Positions 11,270 through 19,814 of a stretch of DNA of 64,000 bases are shown piece by piece (the first letter of the stretch is position 1; each line of letters opens with the position of its first letter). Source of the stretch: Bacillota bacterium (lineage in GTDB: Bacteria > Bacillota > Clostridia > Peptostreptococcales > Anaerovoracaceae). The position numbers and the translations under genes were made by a program. The notes under the pieces were generated by a model, which was given only the letters and a program-made list of their open reading frames with translations, did no database searches and was not told the origin of the DNA. The stretch spans positions 1 through 64,000 of the forward strand of contig JAUNFA010000006.1 of NCBI GenBank assembly GCA_030525285.1, given 5' to 3'.

Positions 11270-13673
11270 TTTTAAAAAAGGAATTTTCATTCTGGATGGG
11301 GGCATGGGGACTATGCTTCAAGAAGCGGGCATGAGTCCCGATGAATCATCTGCGGAGTTTGGCATTAATAATCCACAGATTCTGACTGATATACATAACA
11401 AATATGTGGATGCAGGTTCTGACATAATATATGCCAGCACGTTCAGCATTAACGGGCGCAAGCTTGATAAGCTGGGAATGGGACTGCAGCAGGCAGTGGA
11501 TGTTGTAATGGACGCGGCGATAGCATCCAGAGAACGTGCTATGAAGCTTTATGGCAGAGAGGTTAAGGTAGCTCTTGATGTGGGTCCTATAGGTCAGCTT
11601 CTTGAACCTATGGGAACTCTTTCCTTCGAAGAGGCATACGACATATTTGCGGAGCTTATCAGAGCAGGTCGTGATAAAGCAGATCTTATTGCAATAGAAA
11701 CTATGACAGATCTCTATGAGGTGAAAGCGGCACTTCTTGCAGCTAAGGAAAATTCGAAGTTGCCTGTAATAGTGTCGATGAGTTTTGAATCAAACGGACG
11801 TACATTCACAGGAACAAGTCTTGAGGCTATGGCTCTGACCCTTGAGGGGCTTGGGGCAGATGCTGTCGGAATAAACTGTTCTCTCGGACCTGAAGAAATA
11901 CTGCCAATGATTAAACAGCTTGCAACTTTTACGAAACTACCGGTTTTTGCAAAACCAAATGCAGGTCTGCCAGATCCAAACACGGGAGCATATGCCATGA
12001 GTGCAGAGGATTTCGTGAAACAGATGACGGAATATTTCAGAGAGGGCATCGGTATTCTGGGAGGGTGTTGCGGCACAGATCCGGAATTTATCAGAGGTCT
12101 TAAGGAGGCCTCCGGGGAATTCAAGGCTGCTGACATAAGTGGTAACAGAAATCTCAAAGTGTGCAGCGGCAATACAGTGGTTGATGTTAATCATGTAACT
12201 GTAATAGGCGAGAGAATCAATCCTACAGGCAAGAAAAGGCTGAAGCAGGCACTTATAGACGAAGATTACGACTATATACTTTCTCAGGCTATTGAGCAGA
12301 TTGACGCCGGAGCAGAAATTCTGGATGTTAACGTAGGTGTTCCCAAGCTTGACGATGTGAAGATGCTTCCAAGGGTAGTGAAGCAGCTTCAGGCCATAAC
12401 AGGTCTTCCATTGCAAATAGATTCGGGTAATCCTGAAGCTATTGAAGCGGCTCTCAGGGTATATAATGGCAAGGCCATTGTAAATTCCGTAAACGGGGAA
12501 GAGGCTATTATGGAAAAAATTCTTCCAATAGTAAAAAAATACGGGGCTGCGGTAGTGGGGCTCACCCTTGACGAGAATGGAATTCCTAATGTTGCAGAAG
12601 AAAGATTCGCAATTGCTGAGCGCATTCTTGCAAAGTGCCTGGAATACGGTATTCCGAAAGAAAATGTCATCATAGACTGTCTGACACTTACGGTATCAGC
12701 CCAGCAAAAGGAAGTCGTAGAGACCCTTAAGGCAATGAGGATGGTTAAGGAAAGACTGGGTCTTAAGACATGTCTGGGTGTATCAAACATCAGTTTCGGA
12801 CTTCCTGCAAGAGCCATAATAAACAGAACCTTCCTGACCATGGCTATGGAATGCGGTCTTGATCTGCCAATAATAAATCCTAACAATGAGGATATGATGG
12901 CATCCATATCAGCATTTCACGTTCTTCATAATATTGACCGAAATTCAGTAAAATTTATTGAAAAATACGGTAATGTGGATGTAATATCCTCAATTTCATC
13001 AAAAAAAGATAATATTTCCACAGATTCAACAAAAAACAGCAGCGAACATGATGTATTCTATACCATAGAGAAAGGTATAGGCAGTGAAACTGTCGATCTG
13101 GTTAAAAAGCTGCTGGATAATGAAGACGAGATGACCGTCGTCAATAAGTATCTAATTCCGGCACTGGATAAAGTGGGAAAAGGATTTGAGAAGGGTACGA
13201 TATTTCTTCCTCAGATGCTTCAGGCGGCACAGGCGGCACAGGCAGGATTTGATATTATTAAGGAGAGACTTGCCTCAAAAGACCAGAAACAGGTATCACA
13301 AGGACCGATAATAATTGCTACAGTTAAGGGTGATATTCACGACATAGGCAAGAACATTGTCAAGGTCATCATGGAGAATTACGGATTTGAGATGATAGAT
13401 CTGGGCAAGGACGTATCGCCGGATCTGATTGTTGAGACGGTACTTGCCAGAGATGTGCGTATGGTTGGACTCAGTGCGCTTATGACTACAACGCTCAAGA
13501 GCATGGAGGAAACCATTGTTAAAGTTAAAGAAGTTAAACCTGACTGCAAAATTTTTGTCGGAGGCGCTGTGCTTACAGCAGACTATGCCGAAAAAATAGG
13601 AGCTGATTATTATTGCAAAGACGCACTTAAATCAGTAGAAGCAGCTCAGGAGGTATTTAATGGGCAGATTTAA
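11259..13673 (+). CDS. metH: Cobalamin-dependent methionine synthase (without reactivation domain)
   Basis: Transfers the methyl group of methyl-THF to homocysteine through cobalamin. 804 aa, GTG start inside the preceding gene. Domains: homocysteine-binding barrel (1-290) with zinc cysteines Cys207 and Cys270/271 (GGCCG); pterin-binding barrel (about 315-575, GERINPTGKK); a Ser/Lys-rich linker (about 580-600); B12 cap helices and a Rossmann B12 domain (600-804) with GDIHDIGKN, cobalt ligand His694. The AdoMet domain of the roughly 1200-aa enterobacterial form is missing and encoded separately upstream. All key residues are intact. Confidence 0.94.
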   Translation: MAIDFKKGIFILDGGMGTMLQEAGMSPDESSAEFGINNPQILTDIHNKYVDAGSDIIYASTFSINGRKLDKLGMGLQQAVDVVMDAAIASRERAMKLYGREVKVALDVGPIGQLLEPMGTLSFEEAYDIFAELIRAGRDKADLIAIETMTDLYEVKAALLAAKENSKLPVIVSMSFESNGRTFTGTSLEAMALTLEGLGADAVGINCSLGPEEILPMIKQLATFTKLPVFAKPNAGLPDPNTGAYAMSAEDFVKQMTEYFREGIGILGGCCGTDPEFIRGLKEASGEFKAADISGNRNLKVCSGNTVVDVNHVTVIGERINPTGKKRLKQALIDEDYDYILSQAIEQIDAGAEILDVNVGVPKLDDVKMLPRVVKQLQAITGLPLQIDSGNPEAIEAALRVYNGKAIVNSVNGEEAIMEKILPIVKKYGAAVVGLTLDENGIPNVAEERFAIAERILAKCLEYGIPKENVIIDCLTLTVSAQQKEVVETLKAMRMVKERLGLKTCLGVSNISFGLPARAIINRTFLTMAMECGLDLPIINPNNEDMMASISAFHVLHNIDRNSVKFIEKYGNVDVISSISSKKDNISTDSTKNSSEHDVFYTIEKGIGSETVDLVKKLLDNEDEMTVVNKYLIPALDKVGKGFEKGTIFLPQMLQAAQAAQAGFDIIKERLASKDQKQVSQGPIIIATVKGDIHDIGKNIVKVIMENYGFEMIDLGKDVSPDLIVETVLARDVRMVGLSALMTTTLKSMEETIVKVKEVKPDCKIFVGGAVLTADYAEKIGADYYCKDALKSVEAAQEVFNGQI

Positions 13674-14103
13674 TATGTGGATACAGCGCTGTCTGTATGG
13701 CAGATATGGTATTGACAGCCTGAACCGTTTCCTGCTTGGAGCAGGACTTGTGATGATTGTGGTAGGAATGTTTTATCACAGATATTGGTTAAGGTTGCTG
13801 ACTGTATTGATTCTCATATTAATATATTGCAGGATGTTTTCGAGGAACTTTGTTGCAAGATCCAGAGAAAATCAGAGATTCCTGGAGATTGTCGGCAGGC
13901 GTAAGGCGGCTACATGTGGCAGCTACAGGTCCGGCACAGGTTACGGATGCACGGGCGGTAGGGGATGCAGACCTCAGAAAGACAAGACCCACAAGATATT
14001 GCGTTGTCCTTCATGTGGTGAGAAGCTGAGAGTACCGAAGGGCGTAGGTAAAATCAGCATTAAATGCCCATATTGTTCTTTGAAATTCATCAAAAAAGTA
14101 TGA
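13660..14103 (+). CDS. Small membrane protein with C-terminal zinc ribbon
   Basis: 147 aa. The ATG at 13660 has a perfect AGGAGG 7 nt upstream and overlaps the metH 3' end by 14 nt. Two hydrophobic helices (about residues 25-60) are followed by a basic, Gly/Cys-rich linker (TGYGCTGGRGC) and a CPSCGEKLRVP...IKCPYCSLKF zinc ribbon of the type used to bind nucleic acid or protein. Function unknown. Its position suggests co-transcription with metH rather than a role in methionine synthesis. The same architecture (membrane helices plus zinc ribbon) is common in Clostridia. Confidence 0.75.
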   Translation: MGRFNMWIQRCLYGRYGIDSLNRFLLGAGLVMIVVGMFYHRYWLRLLTVLILILIYCRMFSRNFVARSRENQRFLEIVGRRKAATCGSYRSGTGYGCTGGRGCRPQKDKTHKILRCPSCGEKLRVPKGVGKISIKCPYCSLKFIKKV

Positions 14104-14129
14104 CATTATACATACAAATGTTGAGATTG

Positions 14130-14166
14130 CACCGAATGGAGATTTCTGCCATTCGGTGTATTTTTA
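14130..14166 (+). terminator. Terminator of the methionine operon
   Basis: CACCGAATGG (14130-14139) pairs with CCATTCGGTG (14149-14158), followed by TATTTTTA. Confidence 0.85.
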
Positions 14167-14185
14167 TGTATTTACAATAAAAAGG

Positions 14186-14243
14186 TTGATACTGCCACCC
14201 AATATCTGCTATAATTCAGTGGTCAGAACCACAATATGTGGTG
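14186..14243 (+). promoter_or_regulatory. nrdD promoter with two NrdR-like boxes
   Basis: TTGATA (14186-14191) and TATAAT (14210-14215) are 18 bp apart. Two 16-bp elements centred on AATAT lie at 14196-14211 (CACCCAATATCTGCTA) and 14228-14243 (ACCACAATATGTGGTG). They are exactly 32 bp apart, the three-turn spacing typical of NrdR box pairs. The first overlaps spacer and -10, the second lies just downstream of the start site, as expected for repression by NrdR. Confidence 0.72.
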
Positions 14244-14305
14244 ATTGTTAGTTTGAAGTTATTATAGTAAAAGTATATTGGAATTATCAGGCAAGAGGGT
14301 TGAAT

Positions 14306-16465
14306 ATGAAGATTATCAAGAGAAACGGAGCAGAGGTTGAATTTGACATTACCAAGATTATAGTTGCGATTACCAAGGCAAATGATGCAGTGGATTACCG
14401 CGCCAGAATGACACCTGTACAGATTCAGAGAATTTCGGAAAGTGTTGTTCTAAACTGTGAACAGCTGGGTAGATCGCCATCAGTTGAAGAGGTTCAGGAC
14501 ATGGTGGAGCATCAGATTATGGCGCACGGTGCATTTGAAGTTGCCAAGGCATATATTACATATAGATACACAAGAACTCTGGTAAGACAGTCGAATACAA
14601 CAGATGACAAAATCCTCAGCCTTATAGAATACAACAACGAAGAGGCCAAGCAGGAAAATTCAAACAAGAATCCTGTAATAAACTCAACCATGAGAGATTA
14701 TATGGCGGGTGAAGTGTCGAGAGACATTACAAACAGATTACTTCTTCCTGAGGATATTGTGGAAGCACATAATGAAGGTATCATACATTTCCATGATACG
14801 GATTATTTCGCGCAGCGCATGCACAACTGCGACCTTGTTAATCTGGAAGACATGCTCAATAACGGTACTGTAATTACAGGAACACTTATCGAGAGACCTC
14901 ACAGCTTTTCTACCGCATGCAATATTGCTACACAGATTATTGCACAGGTAGCATCGAATCAGTACGGTGGACAGTCAATTTCCCTGACTCATTTGGCACC
15001 ATTTGTTCAGGTGAGCAGAGAAAAAATCATGAAACACGTTCAGGAAGAAAATGAAATCTCCGGTGTTCACATGACGGCAGAACAGATAGAAAAGATTGTT
15101 GAGAAGAGATTGAGACAGGAAGTCAGCAAGGGTGTACAGACAATCCAGTATCAGGTAGTGACTCTGCTTACAACCAATGGACAGGCACCTTTTGTAACCG
15201 TATTTATGTACCTTGGAGAGGCCAAGAGCGAGCAGGAGAAGAAGGACCTGGCTATGATTATAGAAGAGGTTCTTATTCAGCGACATAAGGGCGTTAAGAA
15301 TGAAAAGGGCGTGTGGGTGACACCAGCATTCCCTAAGCTCATATACGTTCTTGAAGAGGATAATGTTCACGAGGATTCGGAATATTATTATCTGACAGAG
15401 CTTGCTGCCAAGTGTACAGCGAAGAGAATGGTTCCCGACTACATTTCAGAGAAGAAGATGAAGGAACTTAAGGAAGGCAACTGCTTCCCTGTAATGGGAT
15501 GCAGAAGTAACTTGTCACCTTGGAAAGATGAGAACGGTAATTACAAATTCTACGGCAGATTCAATCAGGGAGTTGTTACAATAAACCTTGTGGACGTGGC
15601 TCTTTCTTCAGACAGGAATCTGGACAGATTCTGGAAAATCTTTGACGAAAGACTGGAACTATGCTACAGAGCACTGATGTGCAGACATAACAGACTCAAG
15701 GGCACACTTTCCGATGCGGCACCTATACTTTGGCAGTATGGAGCATGTGCAAGACTTAAGAAGGGCGAAACAATAGATAAACTTCTTTATGGTGGATATT
15801 CAACTATTTCTCTGGGATATGCAGGCCTTTGTGAATGTGTTAAGTACATGACCGGCAAGTCTCATACAGATGCCAGTGCGACACCTTTTGCCATTGAGGT
15901 GATGAAGCATATGAATGAAGCCTGCAACAAGTGGAAGGAAGAGACATCAATCGGTTTCGGTATTTACGGAACACCTCTGGAATCCACAACATACAAGTTT
16001 GCCAAGTGCCTGCAGAAACGTTTTGGAATCATTGAAGGCGTTACAGATAAGGGATATATTACAAACAGTTACCATGTACATGTTACAGAAGATATTAATG
16101 CCTTTGATAAGCTTGCCTTTGAGGCCAAGTTCCAGGATCTTTCGACGGGCGGTGCAATAAGCTATGTTGAGGTTCCGGATATGCAGAACAACATTGAAGC
16201 GGTTCTTGAGATAATAAAGTTCATATACGACAATATCATGTACGCAGAGCTTAATACCAAGAGCGACTTTTGTCAGGAATGCGGATTCGATGGTGAAATT
16301 GAAATCGTAGAAAAAGACGGCAAGCTTGTCTGGAGATGTCCTCAGTGCGGTAACACGGACCAGGATAAGATGAATGTGGCAAGAAGAACATGCGGTTATA
16401 TCGGAACGGAATTCTGGAATCAGGGCCGTACTCAGGAAATTAAGGAGAGAGTTCTTCACCTTTAA
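14306..16465 (+). CDS. nrdD: Anaerobic ribonucleoside-triphosphate reductase (class III)
   Basis: Glycyl-radical enzyme making dNTPs from NTPs without oxygen. 719 aa from the ATG at 14306, which has AGAGGG 7 nt upstream; the frame opens earlier at TTG 14300. An N-terminal ATP-cone (about 1-95, KRNGAEVEFDITKI) gives allosteric control. The C-terminal zinc site uses Cys656/659 and Cys678/681, and the radical glycine is Gly697 in RRTCGYIG. The activase gene nrdG is not adjacent as usual, but 24 kb away at 40598. Confidence 0.96.
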   Translation: MKIIKRNGAEVEFDITKIIVAITKANDAVDYRARMTPVQIQRISESVVLNCEQLGRSPSVEEVQDMVEHQIMAHGAFEVAKAYITYRYTRTLVRQSNTTDDKILSLIEYNNEEAKQENSNKNPVINSTMRDYMAGEVSRDITNRLLLPEDIVEAHNEGIIHFHDTDYFAQRMHNCDLVNLEDMLNNGTVITGTLIERPHSFSTACNIATQIIAQVASNQYGGQSISLTHLAPFVQVSREKIMKHVQEENEISGVHMTAEQIEKIVEKRLRQEVSKGVQTIQYQVVTLLTTNGQAPFVTVFMYLGEAKSEQEKKDLAMIIEEVLIQRHKGVKNEKGVWVTPAFPKLIYVLEEDNVHEDSEYYYLTELAAKCTAKRMVPDYISEKKMKELKEGNCFPVMGCRSNLSPWKDENGNYKFYGRFNQGVVTINLVDVALSSDRNLDRFWKIFDERLELCYRALMCRHNRLKGTLSDAAPILWQYGACARLKKGETIDKLLYGGYSTISLGYAGLCECVKYMTGKSHTDASATPFAIEVMKHMNEACNKWKEETSIGFGIYGTPLESTTYKFAKCLQKRFGIIEGVTDKGYITNSYHVHVTEDINAFDKLAFEAKFQDLSTGGAISYVEVPDMQNNIEAVLEIIKFIYDNIMYAELNTKSDFCQECGFDGEIEIVEKDGKLVWRCPQCGNTDQDKMNVARRTCGYIGTEFWNQGRTQEIKERVLHL

Positions 16466-16513
16466 ACTGATACCGAGAACAAATAAAAAAGAATAATACA
16501 CTTAATATAAATT

Positions 16514-16550
16514 AAAAAATCAATCGCAAAAATTTGCGATTGATTTTTTT
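16514..16550 (+). terminator. Terminator after nrdD
   Basis: A 17-bp stem (16514-16530 with 16533-16549, core ATCAATCGCAAA) is followed by T residues. It marks the left edge of the mobile island. Confidence 0.88.
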
Positions 16551-16603
16551 GCTATTTCCAGAACGGCAAAACTGTAACAATCAAACTCCAAACGCGTTAA
16601 TAT

Positions 16604-17120
16604 TTTTGCCGATAATGTGGTATACTATATGATATTAACGTGGTATTTGATGGATTTATGGCGGAGGATCATAGATGCGATATCTTTCAGTTGCTGAAAT
16701 AGCGAAAAAGTGGGATGTGTCAGAGCGCAGTGTTAGAAATTACTGTGCCCAGGGGCGTGTGAACGGTGCGTTTCTTACCGGCAAGACATGGAACATTCCG
16801 GAAAACGCAGAAAAACCGGAGCGTGCCAACAAAAGAAAAGAAGAGCCGATTACTCTTTTGGATATTCTAAAAGAGCAGAAGGTAAGTAAATATTCCGGTG
16901 GGATCTACCATAAAACACAGATTGATTTGACATATAATTCCAACCATATGGAAGGAAGCTGCCTGACGCACGATCAAACCCGATGTATCTTTGAAACCAA
17001 CACCATCGGCATAGAAAAAGAAGTGCTGAATGTGGATGACGTGATTGAAACAGCAAATCACTTCCACTGCATTGACATTATTATTGATCATGCAAAAGCA
17101 GCTCTGACGGAGAAGCTCAT
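16604..17120 (+). repeat. Direct repeat copy A, 517 bp (with 19298-19814)
   Basis: Matches 19298-19814 at a constant offset of 2694 bp with about four mismatches that I can see. It contains the promoter -10 region, the leader, the ribosome site and the first 149 codons of the Fic gene. The two copies diverge sharply on both sides. Confidence 0.95.
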
Positions 17121-17124
17121 TTGA
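16675..17124 (+). pseudogene. Truncated 5' copy of Fic gene (149 codons)
   Basis: Nearly identical to residues 1-149 of the Fic protein at 19369, then ends in Leu-Ile-stop where the repeat ends. It keeps the N-terminal helix-turn-helix-like segment (SVAEIAKKWDVSERSVRNY, 4-22) and the inhibitory-helix motif SNHMEG (Ser89-Gly94), but lacks the catalytic HPFxDGNGR motif. The GGAGGAT ribosome site is intact, so a short protein could still be made. It is called a pseudogene because of the truncation; a role as a free inhibitory fragment is only a hypothesis. Confidence 0.8.
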
Positions 17125-17169
17125 TTTAAAATTTCATACACAGAAATTATAAAATTGTGCGTGGAATTA

Positions 17170-17197
17170 TTGATTAATTCAATTTGAATGATACAAT
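17170..17197 (+). promoter_or_regulatory. Promoter with internal palindrome before the AbiEi-like gene
   Basis: TTGATT (17170-17175) and TACAAT (17192-17197) are 16 bp apart. The spacer contains the perfect inverted repeat ATTCAA-T-TTGAAT (17177-17189), well placed for autorepression by the encoded wHTH protein. Confidence 0.5.
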
Positions 17198-17258
17198 AAA
17201 ATATAAGCACAAAAGTGGATTGAGTGTGTGTGGTTTTTAATAAAAAGTTGGTGAATAC

Positions 17259-17864
17259 GTGAATAAGAAAACTCTTTCAAAACAGGTGATTATAGAAAAG
17301 GGCGGTATTGCAAAAACATCAGATTTTGTTGTAGCTGGCATACCCGCTGTTGACATTGTAAATCTTTGTAACACCGGATACCTTGAACGCATTCGACACG
17401 GATATTATCAACTTGCCGATGGGAACACATCTTCTGAAGAACAGCTTATTGCAACATTGATTCCAAAGGCAATTATTTGTGTGGAATCGGCTCTTTTTCA
17501 TTATGGCTATAGTGACTTTGCACCTCGGAAATGGTCGATTGCTGTTCCGAGATCTATATCTCGAACAAAATTGGATATAGATGCACTGACGTTGCAAACC
17601 TACTATGTGCAATCGGAAATATATGAACTGGGTAAAACAACTGCCGATTTTAACGGCGTCGTACTTCCTATATATGACCGAGAGCGTACAATCTGCGATT
17701 GCTTCAAATATCGTTCAAGGCTTGATCATGAAATATTTAGTAAGGCATTGAATGCTTATGCAAAGGATGAGAAGAAGAATCTGCAAAATCTTTCTATATA
17801 TGCAAAAAAGCTAAGGGTGTACAAGAAGGTCAACGAATTGATGTCGGTGCTGCTGGATGGCTGA
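17259..17864 (+). CDS. AbiEi-type transcriptional regulator / antitoxin-like protein
   Basis: 201 aa from a GTG at 17259 with a weak ribosome site (TTGGTGA). The N terminus is a winged-helix of the AbiEi_4 type: KGGIAKTSDFVVAGI, then LCNTGYLERIRHGYYQLA. The C-terminal half (CVESALFHYGYSDFAPRKWSIA to CDCFKYRSRL) matches the AbiEi antitoxin core. In type IV systems AbiEi represses its own operon and opposes the AbiEii nucleotidyltransferase. No AbiEii gene follows, so this is either an orphan or paired with the DUF1016 protein. Base composition is more AT-rich than the neighbours. Confidence 0.78.
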   Translation: MNKKTLSKQVIIEKGGIAKTSDFVVAGIPAVDIVNLCNTGYLERIRHGYYQLADGNTSSEEQLIATLIPKAIICVESALFHYGYSDFAPRKWSIAVPRSISRTKLDIDALTLQTYYVQSEIYELGKTTADFNGVVLPIYDRERTICDCFKYRSRLDHEIFSKALNAYAKDEKKNLQNLSIYAKKLRVYKKVNELMSVLLDG

Positions 17865-17968
17865 TATTGTTGTATTTGTGCTCATGTGGTTACCTGAATT
17901 ATTTAAAAATTGTATATGAGCATCTTATATAGAGAAAATAATGATAGGAATTATATGAAAGCGAGGCG

Positions 17969-18979
17969 ATGAATGTGTTAATGAATACAACTGAGTATCT
18001 CTCCATTATCGAAAATATCAAGAGCGAAATCAGGGCTGCACAGTACCGTGCAGCAGTTCATGTAAATGCAGATATGCTGCTTCTTTATTATGATATTGGT
18101 TGCGTAATCAATGAACATAAATCATGGGGAAACAAGTTTATTGATAACCTTGCAGCAGATATTCGGATTGCTTTTCCAGAAAGCAAAGGATATTCTGTTC
18201 GTAATTTGAAGTATATGGCAAAATTCGCAGAGATTTATCCAGACCGAGAATTTGTGCAACAGGTTGTTGCACAAATTCCATGGGGTCACAATATAGTTCT
18301 TCTGGATAAGGTCGCTGATATGGATGAACGTAAATGGTATATTAAAAAGTCAGCGGAAAACGGCTGGTCTCGAAATGTTCTCGTCCATCAGATTGAAAGC
18401 AACTTGTATCAGAGACAGGTTCTGGCAGATAAAGTTACAAATTTTGATCACCGCTTACCGTCTCCGCAAAGTGAACTTGCGGTGCAGACAATGAAAGACC
18501 CATATGTATTTGATTTTATTCCTTTCCGGGAAGATATGCTCGAACGGGATATTGAGCAGGCACTTGTTAGGGATGTCACCAAGCTCCTTCTGGAGCTTGG
18601 AACAGGGTTTGCATTTCTGGGAAACCAGTATCATTTGAATGTAGGCGGCGATGATTTTTACATTGATTTGTTGTTCTATAACCTGAATCTTCGCTGTTAT
18701 GTAGTTATCGAATTGAAAACCGGTGATTTCAAGCCAGAATATGCTGGTCAGCTAAACTTTTATCTGTCAGCCGTGGACGGCATTTTGAAAAAAGAGCAGG
18801 ATAATCCATCCATTGGTTTGCTTCTGTGCAAAAGCAAAAATAATGTGGTCGCAGAATATTCGCTCAAAGATATTTCAAAGCCAATTGGTGTAAGCGAATA
18901 CAAAATAACTAGTAGTTTGCCGGATAATCTGGAAAAGCAGTTGCCATCTGTTGAAGATATTCAGAAACGGATTAAATGA
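17969..18979 (+). CDS. DUF1016 / YhcG-family PDDEXK nuclease
   Basis: 336 aa. The N-terminal DUF1016_N domain (about 10-150) contains the family signature YYDIGCVINEH and YSVRNLKYMAKF. The C-terminal half is a PDDEXK nuclease fold with the acidic/lysine core DFYIDLLFYN...VIELKTGDFKPEYAGQ (about residues 225-260), which keeps D, E-x-K and Q. Such proteins occur in restriction and defence islands. The start is uncertain: GAGG at 17963-17966 is too close to the ATG at 17969 and better spaced for the GTG at 17975. It lies about 105 bp after the AbiEi-like gene on the same strand. Confidence 0.85.
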   Translation: MNVLMNTTEYLSIIENIKSEIRAAQYRAAVHVNADMLLLYYDIGCVINEHKSWGNKFIDNLAADIRIAFPESKGYSVRNLKYMAKFAEIYPDREFVQQVVAQIPWGHNIVLLDKVADMDERKWYIKKSAENGWSRNVLVHQIESNLYQRQVLADKVTNFDHRLPSPQSELAVQTMKDPYVFDFIPFREDMLERDIEQALVRDVTKLLLELGTGFAFLGNQYHLNVGGDDFYIDLLFYNLNLRCYVVIELKTGDFKPEYAGQLNFYLSAVDGILKKEQDNPSIGLLLCKSKNNVVAEYSLKDISKPIGVSEYKITSSLPDNLEKQLPSVEDIQKRIK

Positions 18980-18999
18980 GTCACTGGCTAATTATCAGA

Positions 19000-19190
19000 C
19001 TCTGGACTTACCTTGCCGATTTGAACAAGCAGGTACAGGAGCGTTTGTCCCTGATTGTTGAGCAATGAAGGTATCTGAGGGCGTAACAGAGAATCTGAAA
19101 GCCAGTGATCAGATGGCCTGGGTTGGAGTCATGAATAGTATCTATAACCGGGCAGAAGAAATTGTGTTGGAAGAAATCGTATATAGATAA
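19000..19190 (+). pseudogene. tnpV remnant (frameshifted transposon protein)
   Basis: From 19000 the frame reads LWTYLADLNKQVQERLSLIV and reaches TGA at 19066. The continuation MKVSEGVTENLKASDQMAWV and onwards lies one frame over (19065-19190). Together they match the C-terminal half of TnpV, a small protein of clostridial transposons. One missing A at about 19065 explains the frameshift. The N-terminal half is absent. Confidence 0.75.
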
Positions 19191-19196
19191 TATCTT

Positions 19197-19228
19197 GCCG
19201 GACTTCATTTTTGATGGAGTCCGGCTTT
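19197..19228 (+). terminator. Terminator after the tnpV remnant
   Basis: GCCGGACTTCA (19197-19207) pairs with TGGAGTCCGGC (19215-19225) and is followed by TTTCT. The T tract is short. Confidence 0.7.
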
Positions 19229-19291
19229 CTATATCCAGAAGCAGTATTTCCCGTGTCGGCAAAAAGTACAACAATTCAGTCTTGAAAGCTA

Positions 19292-19320
19292 TTGATATTT
19301 TGCCGATAATGTGGTATACT
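19292..19320 (+). promoter_or_regulatory. Promoter of the intact Fic gene
   Basis: TTGATA (19292-19297), a 17-bp spacer and TATACT (19315-19320). The -35 lies just outside the direct repeat, so copy A has the same -10 but a weaker upstream hexamer (TTAATA with an 18-bp spacer). Confidence 0.6.
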
Positions 19321-19814
19321 ATATGATATTAGCGCGGTATTTGATGGATTTATGGCGGAGGATCATAGATGCGATATCTTTCAGTTGCTGAAATAGCGAA
19401 AAAGTGGGATGTGTCAGAGCGCAGTGTTAGAAATTACTGTGCCCAGGGGCGTGTGAACGGTGCGTTTCTTACCGGCAAGACATGGAACATTCCGGAAAAC
19501 GCAGAAAAACCGGAGCGTGCCAACAAAAGAAAAGAAGAGCCGATTACTCTTTTGGATATTCTAAAAGAGCAGAAGGTAAGTAAATATTCCGGTGGGATCT
19601 ACCATAAAACACAGATTGATTTGACATATAATTCCAACCATATGGAAGGAAGCTGCCTGACGCACGATCAAACCCGATGTATCTTTGAAACCAACACCAT
19701 CGGCATAGAAAAAGAAGTGCTGAATGTGGATGACGTGATTGAAACAGCAAATCACTTCCACTGCATTGACATTATTATTGATCATGCAAAAGCAGCTTTG
19801 ACGGAGAAGCGCAT
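19298..19814 (+). repeat. Direct repeat copy B, 517 bp (with 16604-17120)
   Basis: The right-hand copy, contiguous with the complete Fic gene. See copy A for extent and identity. It encloses the -10, the leader and codons 1-149. Confidence 0.95.

Noticed and set aside
16675-17124. Explaining the short Fic copy as a sequencing frameshift in a full gene
   Set aside because: After 17120 no reading frame continues the Fic sequence; the homology itself ends, so it is a real truncation at a repeat boundary.
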